Below the pieces are notes generated by a model that worked only from the letters and a program-made list of their open reading frames with translations, did not search any database and was not told the origin of the DNA. Below, in pieces: positions 1 to 6,888 of a stretch of DNA of 6,904 bases; the stretch's first letter is position 1, and every line of letters starts with the position of its first letter. The DNA lies in assembly GCA_003517945.1 (NCBI GenBank), contig DOZP01000175.1, positions 22,518 to 29,421 on the forward strand, written 5' to 3'. The stretch is from Porphyromonadaceae bacterium. GTDB lineage: Bacteria; Bacteroidota; Bacteroidia; Bacteroidales; Tannerellaceae. Position numbers and translations under genes: made by a program.

Positions 1-822
1 AACGGACACAAATGGACCAATGTATTGCAATCCGGCATTTTTGTTTTTGACGACAAAGGAACAATAGAAGACACGTCGGATGATGAACACAATTTTTTCG
101 AATCATTCAGAGATGCTCAAAGCAGTACGGGAGCCAGTATCGGAGCCGGCCAGTATCTTTCCATGGCGGAAGACGGAAACGGAACGATGTGGATCGGAAC
201 GAATATAGGATTATTGAAATGCAATACACCCTCCCGCGCCATAACCGACCCGGGCAACCTGTCCTGTTCGCGCCTGGTTCGTGACGGCGAAGCATACTTC
301 CTCAGCGGAGAATCCGTAACGGCAATTGCCGTTGACGCGGACAACCAGAAATGGATCGGAACAGCCAACCAGGGCGTATTCCTTATCAACGAAGACGGTT
401 CGGAAACAATATACAATTTTACGACAGACAATTCGCCGTTATTATCCAATACAATTAAAAGCATCACGATCAACAACCAAACAGGAGATGTATTTTTCGG
501 CACGGACAACGGACTCGTTTCCTATAACAACGGCATAAAACGTGGCGCTACGCCATTTTCCGATGTCTATGCCTTTCCCAATCCGGTTCGTCCGGATTAT
601 AGCGATAAAGTAACCATCACCGGACTGACCAACAATGCAAATGTAAAAATAACCGATATAAACGGAAATCTGATTTACCAGGGACGGGCGATCGGCAACC
701 AGATGACATGGAATTGTCGTAACGCGACAGGCAATCGCGTAGCGACAGGCGTATATTTAGTCATTGCGGCAACCTCCGACGCATCCGAAAGCGTTGTTAC
801 CAAAATCGCCATTGTAAAATAA
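1..822 (+). CDS. porZ: Probable T9SS component PorZ, 3' part only (beta-propeller plus C-terminal domain)
   Basis: The frame is open from base 1, so the gene starts upstream; 273 residues are visible, ending at TAA 820-822. Visible residues 1-180 carry beta-propeller repeats of the two-component-regulator type: MWIGTNIGLL (about 63-72), KWIGTANQGV (about 117-126) and VFFGTDNGLV (about 164-173). A C-terminal domain follows from about residue 190, beginning YAFPNPVRPDY, continuing with VKITDINGNLIY, and ending in GVYLV and a VTKIAIVK strand. This order matches the end of PorZ, whose known P. gingivalis member has two propellers and an uncleaved sorting-type domain and works with PorU, PorV and PorQ in the cell-surface attachment complex that processes T9SS cargo. 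The family name is inferred from domain order and the style of the C-terminal domain. The alternative is another propeller protein that is itself T9SS cargo. It converges on rnz with 14 bases between stops. Confidence 0.7.
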   Translation, partial: NGHKWTNVLQSGIFVFDDKGTIEDTSDDEHNFFESFRDAQSSTGASIGAGQYLSMAEDGNGTMWIGTNIGLLKCNTPSRAITDPGNLSCSRLVRDGEAYFLSGESVTAIAVDADNQKWIGTANQGVFLINEDGSETIYNFTTDNSPLLSNTIKSITINNQTGDVFFGTDNGLVSYNNGIKRGATPFSDVYAFPNPVRPDYSDKVTITGLTNNANVKITDINGNLIYQGRAIGNQMTWNCRNATGNRVATGVYLVIAATSDASESVVTKIAIVK

Positions 823-836
823 ACATCCCGATAGAC

Positions 837-1751
837 TTATAGGCTAATAACAAGACCTTCCTCCGACAGGATCACATGCGGAAAAACAGCAGCGGCTTCT
901 TCCGCGAAAGCTGCCGAATCATCATACCGCGCGGAATAATGTCCCAGTACAAGCTGCCTGACATTTGCCCGTAAAGCGATTTCGGCAGCCTGTTTAGCCG
1001 TAGAATGGAACGTACTTTTGGCGCGCGGCAAATCCTTCTCTAAAAAAGTGGATTCATGATATAAACAATCAATACCCTCTATATAAGGTATAATAGAAGG
1101 AGTAAAAGCCGTGTCGGAACAATAGGCATAGCGCATAGGCGGATCAGACGGACGTGTCAGACGCGTATAGGGAACAACGGTTCCGTCTTCCGTTATAAAA
1201 TCTTTTCCCTGTTTTATACCTGCGAGTTCGCGTACCGGAACCTGATAAAATTCTACCATCTCGCGTATGATATGCGGTTCACGTTTTTTTTCGGAAAACA
1301 AATAGCCACAGGTAGGAATCCGGTGCTTAAGAGGAATGGAATAGACCGATAACGAATGATCTTCCATCACCAGGGCATACTTTTGCGGATCTACCGTATC
1401 AAAACGGACTTTATACGGAAGCTCTTTACAGAACTGAGACAAAATGGGAGACAAAAACGCTTGCATATCAGCCGGCCCGTGAATGACCAGATCACCCGTA
1501 CGCCCCAACATCCCAAATGTTGAAACCAGACCCGGCAATCCGAAACAATGATCACCATGCAAATGAGAGATAAAGACATGATTCAGGCGATTAAACCGGA
1601 TATGATACTTACGCATTTGTAACTGAGTACCTTCACCGCAATCAATCAAATACAATTTATCACGTAAATCTACAACCTGTGCGGTCGGAGCATGACGAAG
1701 AGTAGGTGTAGCCGAACCACAGCCCAATATGCAAACCTTAAAACCTGACAT
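837..1751 (-). CDS. rnz: Ribonuclease Z (tRNA 3'-processing endonuclease)
   Basis: This 304-residue cytoplasmic metallo-beta-lactamase-fold enzyme removes the 3' trailer from tRNA precursors, mainly those without an encoded CCA. The zinc-binding set is complete: the HLHGDH motif (H63, H65, D67, H68), H143 in LKHRIPTCGY, D213 in YCSDTA and H271 in LGHYSARY. H249 in the FHSTAKQAA segment is also typical. The insert at about residues 155-190, including VPVRELAGIKQGKDF, corresponds to the flexible tRNA-binding arm of this family. The length equals that of short-form (bacterial) RNase Z. I chose the ATG at 1751 rather than the in-frame ATG at 1805: the family normally begins just before the first beta strand (FKVCILGCGSATPT), and the upstream 18 residues look unrelated and would cover the predicted promoter. 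It is transcribed divergently from ddh and appears to be monocistronic here. Confidence 0.96.
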   Translation of the reverse strand: MSGFKVCILGCGSATPTLRHAPTAQVVDLRDKLYLIDCGEGTQLQMRKYHIRFNRLNHVFISHLHGDHCFGLPGLVSTFGMLGRTGDLVIHGPADMQAFLSPILSQFCKELPYKVRFDTVDPQKYALVMEDHSLSVYSIPLKHRIPTCGYLFSEKKREPHIIREMVEFYQVPVRELAGIKQGKDFITEDGTVVPYTRLTRPSDPPMRYAYCSDTAFTPSIIPYIEGIDCLYHESTFLEKDLPRAKSTFHSTAKQAAEIALRANVRQLVLGHYSARYDDSAAFAEEAAAVFPHVILSEEGLVISL

Positions 1752-1775
1752 ATAAAATTCAACTAATTGATCATG

Positions 1776-1806
1776 TAAAGATAGGCAATTCCGCCCTAAC
1801 CGCAAA
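1776..1806 (-). promoter_or_regulatory. Predicted Bacteroides-type promoter of rnz
   Basis: Reading the minus strand, TTTG (1806-1803) is followed after exactly 19 bases by TATCTTTA (1783-1776). The Bacteroides consensus is TTTG, about 19 bases, then TAnnTTTG; only the final base of the -7 box differs. Transcription would start near 1769, giving a leader of fewer than 20 bases before the ATG at 1751. If correct, this argues against the in-frame upstream ATG at 1805, which lies within the -33 box. No transcript data support it; the call rests on motif and spacing only. Confidence 0.5.
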
Positions 1807-1836
1807 AGCCATACGAAAAAATAAAATCAAATCATA

Positions 1837-1867
1837 TTTGTTAATCGTATAATAATTCTTACTTTTG
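1837..1867 (+). promoter_or_regulatory. Predicted Bacteroides-type promoter for the ddh-lgt-flavodiiron-nagB unit
   Basis: TTTG at 1837-1840 and TACTTTTG at 1860-1867 are separated by 19 bases. The match to the Bacteroides TTTG / TAnnTTTG consensus is perfect. Transcription would begin around 1873-1876, leaving a leader of roughly 30 bases before the ddh ATG at 1907. The leader is A-rich, with a weak GGA 7 bases ahead of the start. No comparable match was found in the gaps between the next three genes, so this is probably the main promoter for all four. Confidence 0.7.
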
Positions 1868-1906
1868 CATCTATAAAACAATTACAAACATAAAAACGGA
1901 TAAGTT

Positions 1907-2803
1907 ATGAAAAAGACAAGAGCTGCAATTGTAGGGTATGGTAATATTGGTCGGTATGTGTTGGAAGCGCTCGAAGCCGCGCCTGATTTTGAGATAGCAG
2001 GTATTATACGCCGCAATATCGAAGACATTCCCTCCGAACTCAAATCATACACTGTAACAGACAGTCTTTCAAAACTGAAAAAAGTAGATGTTGCCGTATT
2101 GGCGACTCCGACACGCCAGGTAGAAAAATTTGCCAAAGAAGCATTAGCTTTAGGTATCAATACGGTCGATAGTTTCGATATCCACGGTAAAATTGTAGAA
2201 TTACGCCGTAAACTGGATAAGGAAGCGAAGAAAAACAAAGTGGTATCGGTGATTGCCGCCGGTTGGGATCCGGGTAGCGATTCGGTAGTCCGCGCATTAC
2301 TCGAAGCCATGGTTCCGAAAGGGATCACATATACCAATTTCGGCCCGGGAATGAGCATGGGACACACAGTTGCGGTTAAAGCCATAAAAGGCGTGAAAGC
2401 GGCTTTAAGCATGACCATTCCGTTAGGAACAGGCATACATCGCCGTATGGTATACATAGAAGTGGAAAAAGACCATAAATTTGCTACGGTTGCCGCGGCA
2501 ATTAAAAAAGATGATTATTTTGCGCACGATGAAACACATGTTATACAGGTTGATTCCGTTGATGAACTCTTAGATATGGGACATGGAGTAAACCTGGTCC
2601 GTAAAGGCGTTTCCGGAAAAACCCAGAATCAATTGATTGAGTTTGATATGAAAATAAACAATCCGGCTCTTACCGCGCAAATCCTTGTAGCTGTGGCGCG
2701 TGCATCCATGAAATTACAACCGGGAGCATATACGATGATTGAAATTCCGGTAATTGACATGCTCTATGGAGATAAGGAAGAACTTATCAAACGGTTAGTT
2801 TAA
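1907..2803 (+). CDS. ddh: meso-Diaminopimelate dehydrogenase, short-form
   Basis: This NADP-dependent cytoplasmic enzyme interconverts L-2-amino-6-oxopimelate (tetrahydrodipicolinate) with ammonia and meso-diaminopimelate, a one-step branch of the lysine and peptidoglycan precursor pathway. The 298-residue protein opens with a Rossmann dinucleotide-binding motif, AAIVGYGNIGR (residues 6-16). It then carries the family's substrate-side motifs: AAGWDPGSDS (W120, D121), FGPGMSMGH (145-153), IHRRMVYIEV (177-186) and MGHGVN (224-229). The C-terminal segment ARASMKLQPGAYTMIEIP is also typical. It is about 20 residues shorter than the C. glutamicum enzyme (about 320) and matches the length of the type II enzymes such as that of Symbiobacterium thermophilum; the type assignment is inferred. 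The ATG at 1907 directly precedes the Rossmann fold and follows a good promoter. It is the first gene of a likely four-gene unit, with lgt 31 bases downstream. Confidence 0.93.
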   Translation: MKKTRAAIVGYGNIGRYVLEALEAAPDFEIAGIIRRNIEDIPSELKSYTVTDSLSKLKKVDVAVLATPTRQVEKFAKEALALGINTVDSFDIHGKIVELRRKLDKEAKKNKVVSVIAAGWDPGSDSVVRALLEAMVPKGITYTNFGPGMSMGHTVAVKAIKGVKAALSMTIPLGTGIHRRMVYIEVEKDHKFATVAAAIKKDDYFAHDETHVIQVDSVDELLDMGHGVNLVRKGVSGKTQNQLIEFDMKINNPALTAQILVAVARASMKLQPGAYTMIEIPVIDMLYGDKEELIKRLV

Positions 2804-2834
2804 AAAAATTGCGGTAAATATATAGAACAAAAAC

Positions 2835-3686
2835 ATGCCTTTATTAGAAATCACATGGATTGCTGATCCTGCTATATTCTCCATCGGATCAAAAGAAATA
2901 CGCTGGTATTCAATAGCATTCGTCATTGGCTTTGCTATCGGATATAAAATCGTAGAACGTATGTGGAAGCGTGAAAACATCAATCCCAAATGGATTGATC
3001 CGTTATTATACTATACGCTTATCGGAACGGTAGTAGGTTCGCGACTTGGCCATTGCCTGTTTTATGATCCGGGATACTACCTGTCCCATCCGATTGAAAT
3101 CCTGAAAGTATGGGAAGGCGGTCTGGCAAGTCATGGGGGCGTATTGGGAATCATTATCGCAATCTATTTTTATTCCAGAAGAATCACACATAAAAGTATG
3201 TTATGGACATTCGATAAACTCGTGACACCGACCGGCCTTGTTGCGGCGCTCATACGCCTCGGCAACCTGATGAATCACGAAATTTACGGACACCAGACAG
3301 ACCTTCCGTGGGGATTTCGCTTCATTACAAATTTACATGCGTGGCGACAAGGCGCGGAGCCTGTATTTTCCGAGCCAAGTCATCCGACGCAGCTATATGA
3401 AGCAATCTGTTACCTGATAACATTTGCGCTCTGCATGTGGCTATACTTTAAAAAAGATGCATGGAAAAAAGAAGGACTTATCTTTGGAATCTTTATGATT
3501 TGTATCTTCACCGCCCGGTTCTTTATTGAATTTTTGAAAAACAGCCAGGAATCATTCGAAGAAGGTATGTTGCTGAATATGGGACAATTGCTCAGCATCC
3601 CATTTGTCCTGGCGGGTCTCTGTTTTGTCTGGAGGGCAATAAAAAAAGATGATAACAGTCCCGGCATCCATCCGAATGGATCTTAA
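2835..3686 (+). CDS. lgt: Prolipoprotein diacylglyceryl transferase
   Basis: Lgt is an inner-membrane enzyme that moves the diacylglyceryl group of phosphatidylglycerol onto the lipobox cysteine of prolipoproteins, the first step of lipoprotein maturation. The 283-residue protein has about seven hydrophobic segments. Signature elements are present in order: IRWYSIAFVIG (22-32), VGSRLGHCLFYDP (67-79), GGLASHGGVLG (95-105) with H100 at the place of the essential E. coli H103, the Lgt signature RLGNLMNHEIYG (141-152), HPTQLYEA (183-190), and RFFIEFLK (228-235) with the conserved R and E. The C-terminal tail after about residue 268 is hydrophilic and variable. The start ATG follows an A-rich leader without a clear Shine-Dalgarno sequence, as is usual in Bacteroidota. 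It lies 31 bases after ddh and 12 bases before the flavodiiron gene, so co-transcription is likely. Confidence 0.97.
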   Translation: MPLLEITWIADPAIFSIGSKEIRWYSIAFVIGFAIGYKIVERMWKRENINPKWIDPLLYYTLIGTVVGSRLGHCLFYDPGYYLSHPIEILKVWEGGLASHGGVLGIIIAIYFYSRRITHKSMLWTFDKLVTPTGLVAALIRLGNLMNHEIYGHQTDLPWGFRFITNLHAWRQGAEPVFSEPSHPTQLYEAICYLITFALCMWLYFKKDAWKKEGLIFGIFMICIFTARFFIEFLKNSQESFEEGMLLNMGQLLSIPFVLAGLCFVWRAIKKDDNSPGIHPNGS

Positions 3687-3698
3687 TAAAAATAGAAA

Positions 3699-4871
3699 AT
3701 GAAATCAATTACAAACGATATTTATTACGTAGGAGTCAATGATCGTCAGAAAAAATTATTTGAAAACCTTTGGCCGCTGCCACATGGCGTTTCTTATAAT
3801 TCCTACTTGATTGTTGATAAAAAAAACATACTTATTGATACGGTCGACATTTGTTATTCGGAACTATTTTTCAAAAAAATAGACGAAGTTCTGAAAGGAG
3901 GCAAAATCGATTACCTGATCGTTAACCACATGGAACCGGACCATTCCGGATGCATCCGGTTATTGCGTGAAAAATATCCGGACATCCTGATCGTAGGCAA
4001 CAAACAGACTTTCAATATGTTGGCAGGATATAACAACATAACGGAAGGATTGTATGAAGTAAAAGAAGGAGATACGCTGAACACCGGTTCCCACACGTTT
4101 ACATTCTATACGGCGCCTATGGTACATTGGCCGGAAGTAATGTTTACATACGACGAGACAGATAAAGTGCTGTTTTCGGCTGACGCTTTCGGCACTTTCG
4201 GCGCTTTGAACGGTGGCGTGACAGACCATGAAACGGATACCGGACCCTATTGGGATGAAATGATACGCTATTACGCAAACATTGTCGGCAAATACGGTAT
4301 CCCTGTGCAGAAAGCCATTCAAAAACTTTCCGGCGTGGATATACGGATCATCTGTTCCACACACGGACCGGTATGGACGGAACAAAAAACAAAGGCAATA
4401 GATATATACGACAGGTTAAGCCGCTACGAAGGAATTGACGGCGTAACCATTGTATACGGAAACATGTATGGACATACCGAGCAAATGGCGGAAACCATCG
4501 CATCCGCTTTATCCGAGGGAGGCATTCGCAAAATCGCCATGCACAACGCAGGCAACACCCATGCCTCTTATATACTACGTGATATATTCAATTACAAAGG
4601 AGTTATCATCGGTAGCCCTACATACAACACCCGGATCTTTCCGGCCATCGATTCACTACTCAGTCAGATCGCTTTGCGGGATGTCAAAAACCGTCTGTTT
4701 GGTTACTTCGGCTCTTTCACATGGGCAGGCGCCGCCGTCAAACGCCTGGCGGCTTTCGGCGAAGAAATGAAATGGGAAACTGTGGGAAATCCGGTTGAAC
4801 AAAAGCAAAATATAAGCACGGAAGAACAATGCAGGGCGCTCGGCAAAGCGATGGCCGAACGCTTACGGTAA
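3699..4871 (+). CDS. Class A flavodiiron protein (FprA-type; O2 or NO reductase)
   Basis: This soluble 390-residue protein has two domains. Residues 1 to about 245 form a metallo-beta-lactamase-like di-iron domain. Residues about 248-390 form a flavodoxin-like FMN domain with the phosphate loop [12 protein letters not shown] (253-264), GSPTYN (305-310) and [12 protein letters not shown] (337-348). The iron ligands known from Desulfovibrio gigas rubredoxin:oxygen oxidoreductase all have counterparts: H77, E79, D81 in NHMEPDH, H143 in MVHWPE, D162 in SADAFG and H222 in STHGPVW. The family reduces O2 to water, NO to N2O, or both, protecting anaerobes; which substrate is preferred cannot be read from the sequence. 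There is no fused rubredoxin or flavin reductase domain, and no electron donor gene is visible nearby. It starts 12 bases after lgt in an A-rich leader. The length is normal for the minimal class A form. The gene is often named fprA or roo. Confidence 0.95.
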   Translation: MKSITNDIYYVGVNDRQKKLFENLWPLPHGVSYNSYLIVDKKNILIDTVDICYSELFFKKIDEVLKGGKIDYLIVNHMEPDHSGCIRLLREKYPDILIVGNKQTFNMLAGYNNITEGLYEVKEGDTLNTGSHTFTFYTAPMVHWPEVMFTYDETDKVLFSADAFGTFGALNGGVTDHETDTGPYWDEMIRYYANIVGKYGIPVQKAIQKLSGVDIRIICSTHGPVWTEQKTKAIDIYDRLSRYEGIDGVTIVYGNMYGHTEQMAETIASALSEGGIRKIAMHNAGNTHASYILRDIFNYKGVIIGSPTYNTRIFPAIDSLLSQIALRDVKNRLFGYFGSFTWAGAAVKRLAAFGEEMKWETVGNPVEQKQNISTEEQCRALGKAMAERLR

Positions 4872-4908
4872 AAAAACTATTATTCCTTATACCTATAAAC
4901 TTAAAATT

Positions 4909-5718
4909 ATGAGAGTCATCATCGAACCAAATTACGAAACATTATCAAAATGGGCAGCCTATTACATTGCCGCCCAAATAAACAAAACCAAACCCACGGC
5001 AAAAAAACCTTTTATTCTCGGCTTACCGACAGGTTCGTCCCCGCTGGGAACCTACAATGAACTGATCAAACTGTACAAAAAAGGAACAGTTTCTTTTAAA
5101 AACGTGATCACATTCAACATGGATGAATACGTAGGAATCCCACAGGAGCATCCCGAAAGCTACCATTCTTTTATGTGGAACAATTTTTTCAGCCATATCG
5201 ACATACAAAAGAAAAATGTAAATATTCTGAGCGGAAACGCCAAAGACCTCGAAAAGGAATGCGCAGACTATGAAGATCGCATGAAAAAAGCAGGGGGCAT
5301 TGATTTGTTTCTCGGCGGGATCGGCCCTGACGGGCATGTAGCATTCAACGAACCCGGCTCTTCATTATCCTCACGTACCAGAATCAAATCGCTTACGACC
5401 GATACCATTATAGCCAATTCGCGATTCTTTGGCGGCGATACCGGCAAAGTACCCAAAACCGCATTGACCGTTGGCGTAGGAACCGTCATGGACGCCAAAG
5501 AAGTATTGATTGTTGTAAATGGTCACAACAAAGCGCGTGCGTTACAACAAGCCGTTGAAGGAAGCGTCAACCAAATGTGGACAATAACTGCCCTGCAAAT
5601 GCATCCCAAGGGCATTATCGTCTGCGACGAAGCCGCCTGTGCCGAAATAAAAGTAGGCACGTATAATTACTTTAAAGATATCGAAAAAAACAACCTCAAC
5701 CCGAAGGTATTATTATAG
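4909..5718 (+). CDS. nagB: Glucosamine-6-phosphate deaminase
   Basis: NagB converts glucosamine 6-phosphate reversibly to fructose 6-phosphate and ammonia in the cytoplasm, linking amino-sugar catabolism and wall-precursor supply to glycolysis. The 269 residues align with E. coli NagB (266) without shift through the active site: D72 in NMDEYVG, D141 and H143 in [13 protein letters not shown]148, R172 in NSRFF and K208 in GHNKA. The phosphate-binding loop LPTGSSPLG (39-47) is intact. Residues matching the E. coli GlcNAc-6-phosphate allosteric site are also present (S151, S152, R158, K160, Y254), with serine at 161 in place of threonine. The ATG at 4909 gives the normal family start ([10 protein letters not shown], as in E. 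coli MRLIPL). It lies 37 bases after the flavodiiron gene, with no visible promoter between, so it is probably the last gene of the ddh unit. Confidence 0.97.
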   Translation: MRVIIEPNYETLSKWAAYYIAAQINKTKPTAKKPFILGLPTGSSPLGTYNELIKLYKKGTVSFKNVITFNMDEYVGIPQEHPESYHSFMWNNFFSHIDIQKKNVNILSGNAKDLEKECADYEDRMKKAGGIDLFLGGIGPDGHVAFNEPGSSLSSRTRIKSLTTDTIIANSRFFGGDTGKVPKTALTVGVGTVMDAKEVLIVVNGHNKARALQQAVEGSVNQMWTITALQMHPKGIIVCDEAACAEIKVGTYNYFKDIEKNNLNPKVLL

Positions 5719-5721
5719 ACC

Positions 5722-5752
5722 TTTGTCCGGTTAAAGAAAGTGCGTATCTTTG
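5722..5752 (+). promoter_or_regulatory. Predicted Bacteroides-type promoter for the DUF4421 gene
   Basis: TTTG at 5722-5725 and TATCTTTG at 5745-5752 are separated by exactly 19 bases, a perfect match to the TTTG / TAnnTTTG consensus. Transcription would start near 5759-5760, about 16 bases before the ATG at 5776. The -33 box begins 4 bases after the last base of the nagB stop codon. No terminator hairpin is visible between, so read-through from nagB is possible in addition to this promoter. The -33 box sits inside an imperfect palindrome at 5721-5736. Confidence 0.7.
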
Positions 5753-5775
5753 CATACTGATAAAAGATTGTAAAG

Positions 5776-6888
5776 ATGCGCACATTTTTTTATTACAGGA
5801 TATTTTATATCTGGTCAGTGATCAATTTGTCATTGACCGCCAAAGTTCATGCGCAGGAAATTGAAAAAAACGATAGTATATCCAAAGAAACATCTCAGAC
5901 ATCCTGGCTATATGACGCATATAAAACAATCTACAATGCTTCCAGATATGATCCCGAATACCTCAAAAATGAAGCCAACAGATTAAAGATAAGATTATTA
6001 ACCACTTTCCAAGCGCCCTACTTCACTGTTCATCCCAAAAGCGATATAGATAAAAGACTCATTTTTGACTCCGAACCGTTAAATTATGTAGGGATGGACA
6101 TCGGATGGAATATTTTTGCTTTAGGTTATAGTTTCAGTATTGGCGAAAAACAAAAAAGAACAAACAAACGATTCAGTTTCAATACCTACTCTCGCTTTTT
6201 CGCTATCAACGCCGAAATATTATGGTTAAACAGCCTGAGTATTTCGAACCTTGAGGACTTTGTTTCGGAAAACGAAAGCATTCCGGAAAAAATCGCATTA
6301 AACGACGCCTATTTTCGTTCCAGATCCGTACACTTCGTTTTTTTTCCGGGAGGAAAAAAGATGGCTTACGGCAATACGATTAATCCCGTGTTCCGGCAAT
6401 TAAAAAGTGCCGGAACACTTATTACGGCATTGGGCTATGCAAATTATGATTTCGACACGAATCTCAAAAACATGAATATTGAAGGAAGCGAATGGCTTTC
6501 CGAATTAGGTATCAACAATATCAATCTGTCAAAATATGAGCTCGGCGTAGGATACTCATACAATTTCGTTGCAGGTCGCCACTGGGTCCTGTTTATTTCC
6601 GACATGATCGGTATTTCCGCCAAACATTATTCATTCGAAATGTTTTCAGATAATACCCCGACAAAAGAAACAAAATTAGGAGGAAGTAATTATTTCCGCA
6701 CCGGCGCATGCTATTACAATAAAGACTACTTTATCGGAGCACATGTATCGCACGAACTGGATGCATTAAGTACAAACAAATTCTTATTCAACAAAAACAA
6801 CCAGTTAGCCGTTCTTTATATCGGATATAAATTTAAAGTAGATCACTTTAATCACTTTATATCCAATCTGTTTAAAAGTAATTTCTGA
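5776..6888 (+). CDS. DUF4421-like predicted outer-membrane beta-barrel protein, function unknown
   Basis: The 370-residue product begins with a likely Sec signal peptide: a basic start, a hydrophobic stretch to about residue 21, and probable cleavage after KVHA (residue 26). A linker and helix-like stretch (about 27-72) follow. Then come alternating hydrophobic/polar segments rich in Tyr, Phe and Gly that look like barrel strands, for example NYVGMDIGWNIFALGYSFSI (103-122), ELGVGYSYNFVAGRHWVLFI (255-274) and the final LAVLYIGYKFKVDHF (344-358). The chain ends in phenylalanine, as many outer-membrane barrels do. The segment RQLKSAGTLITALGYANYDF (207-226) and the GYSYNFVAGRHW stretch resemble what I recall of DUF4421, a Bacteroidota family without known function; this match is from memory. 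The gene has its own promoter and a 57-base gap after nagB. A porin, adhesin or assembly role would be guesswork. Confidence 0.72.
   Translation: MRTFFYYRIFYIWSVINLSLTAKVHAQEIEKNDSISKETSQTSWLYDAYKTIYNASRYDPEYLKNEANRLKIRLLTTFQAPYFTVHPKSDIDKRLIFDSEPLNYVGMDIGWNIFALGYSFSIGEKQKRTNKRFSFNTYSRFFAINAEILWLNSLSISNLEDFVSENESIPEKIALNDAYFRSRSVHFVFFPGGKKMAYGNTINPVFRQLKSAGTLITALGYANYDFDTNLKNMNIEGSEWLSELGINNINLSKYELGVGYSYNFVAGRHWVLFISDMIGISAKHYSFEMFSDNTPTKETKLGGSNYFRTGACYYNKDYFIGAHVSHELDALSTNKFLFNKNNQLAVLYIGYKFKVDHFNHFISNLFKSNF

Noticed and set aside
823..843. Possible bidirectional terminator between porZ and rnz
   Set aside because: Only a 3-pair stem plus two more pairs across a mismatch can be drawn, with no T-run. 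This is too weak to call.
1752..1805. In-frame upstream ATG for rnz (18 extra residues)
   Set aside because: The extension does not look like RNase Z, whose members start just before the first beta strand. It also covers the predicted rnz promoter. The ATG at 1751 is preferred.
1882..2457. 191-codon open frame on the minus strand opposite ddh
   Set aside because: It lies wholly within strongly supported ddh and its promoter, shows no recognisable domain, and its composition follows from the codons on the other strand.
4176..4206. Short tandem-like repeat of CTTTCGGC
   Set aside because: It encodes the conserved [10 protein letters not shown] segment of flavodiiron proteins, including iron ligand D162, so protein constraint explains it.
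3960..4385. 141-codon minus-strand open frame inside the flavodiiron gene
   Set aside because: It is antisense to conserved iron-ligand regions and has no family resemblance or start signal.
4450..4770. 106-codon plus-strand frame inside the flavodiiron gene
   Set aside because: It overlaps the FMN-domain coding sequence in another frame. The flavodoxin motifs lie in the annotated frame.
4887..4898. TTATA-CC-TATAA inverted repeat before nagB
   Set aside because: It is AT-only arms of 5 bases with a 2-base centre in an AT-rich gap. It is expected by chance and has no -33/-7 boxes around it.
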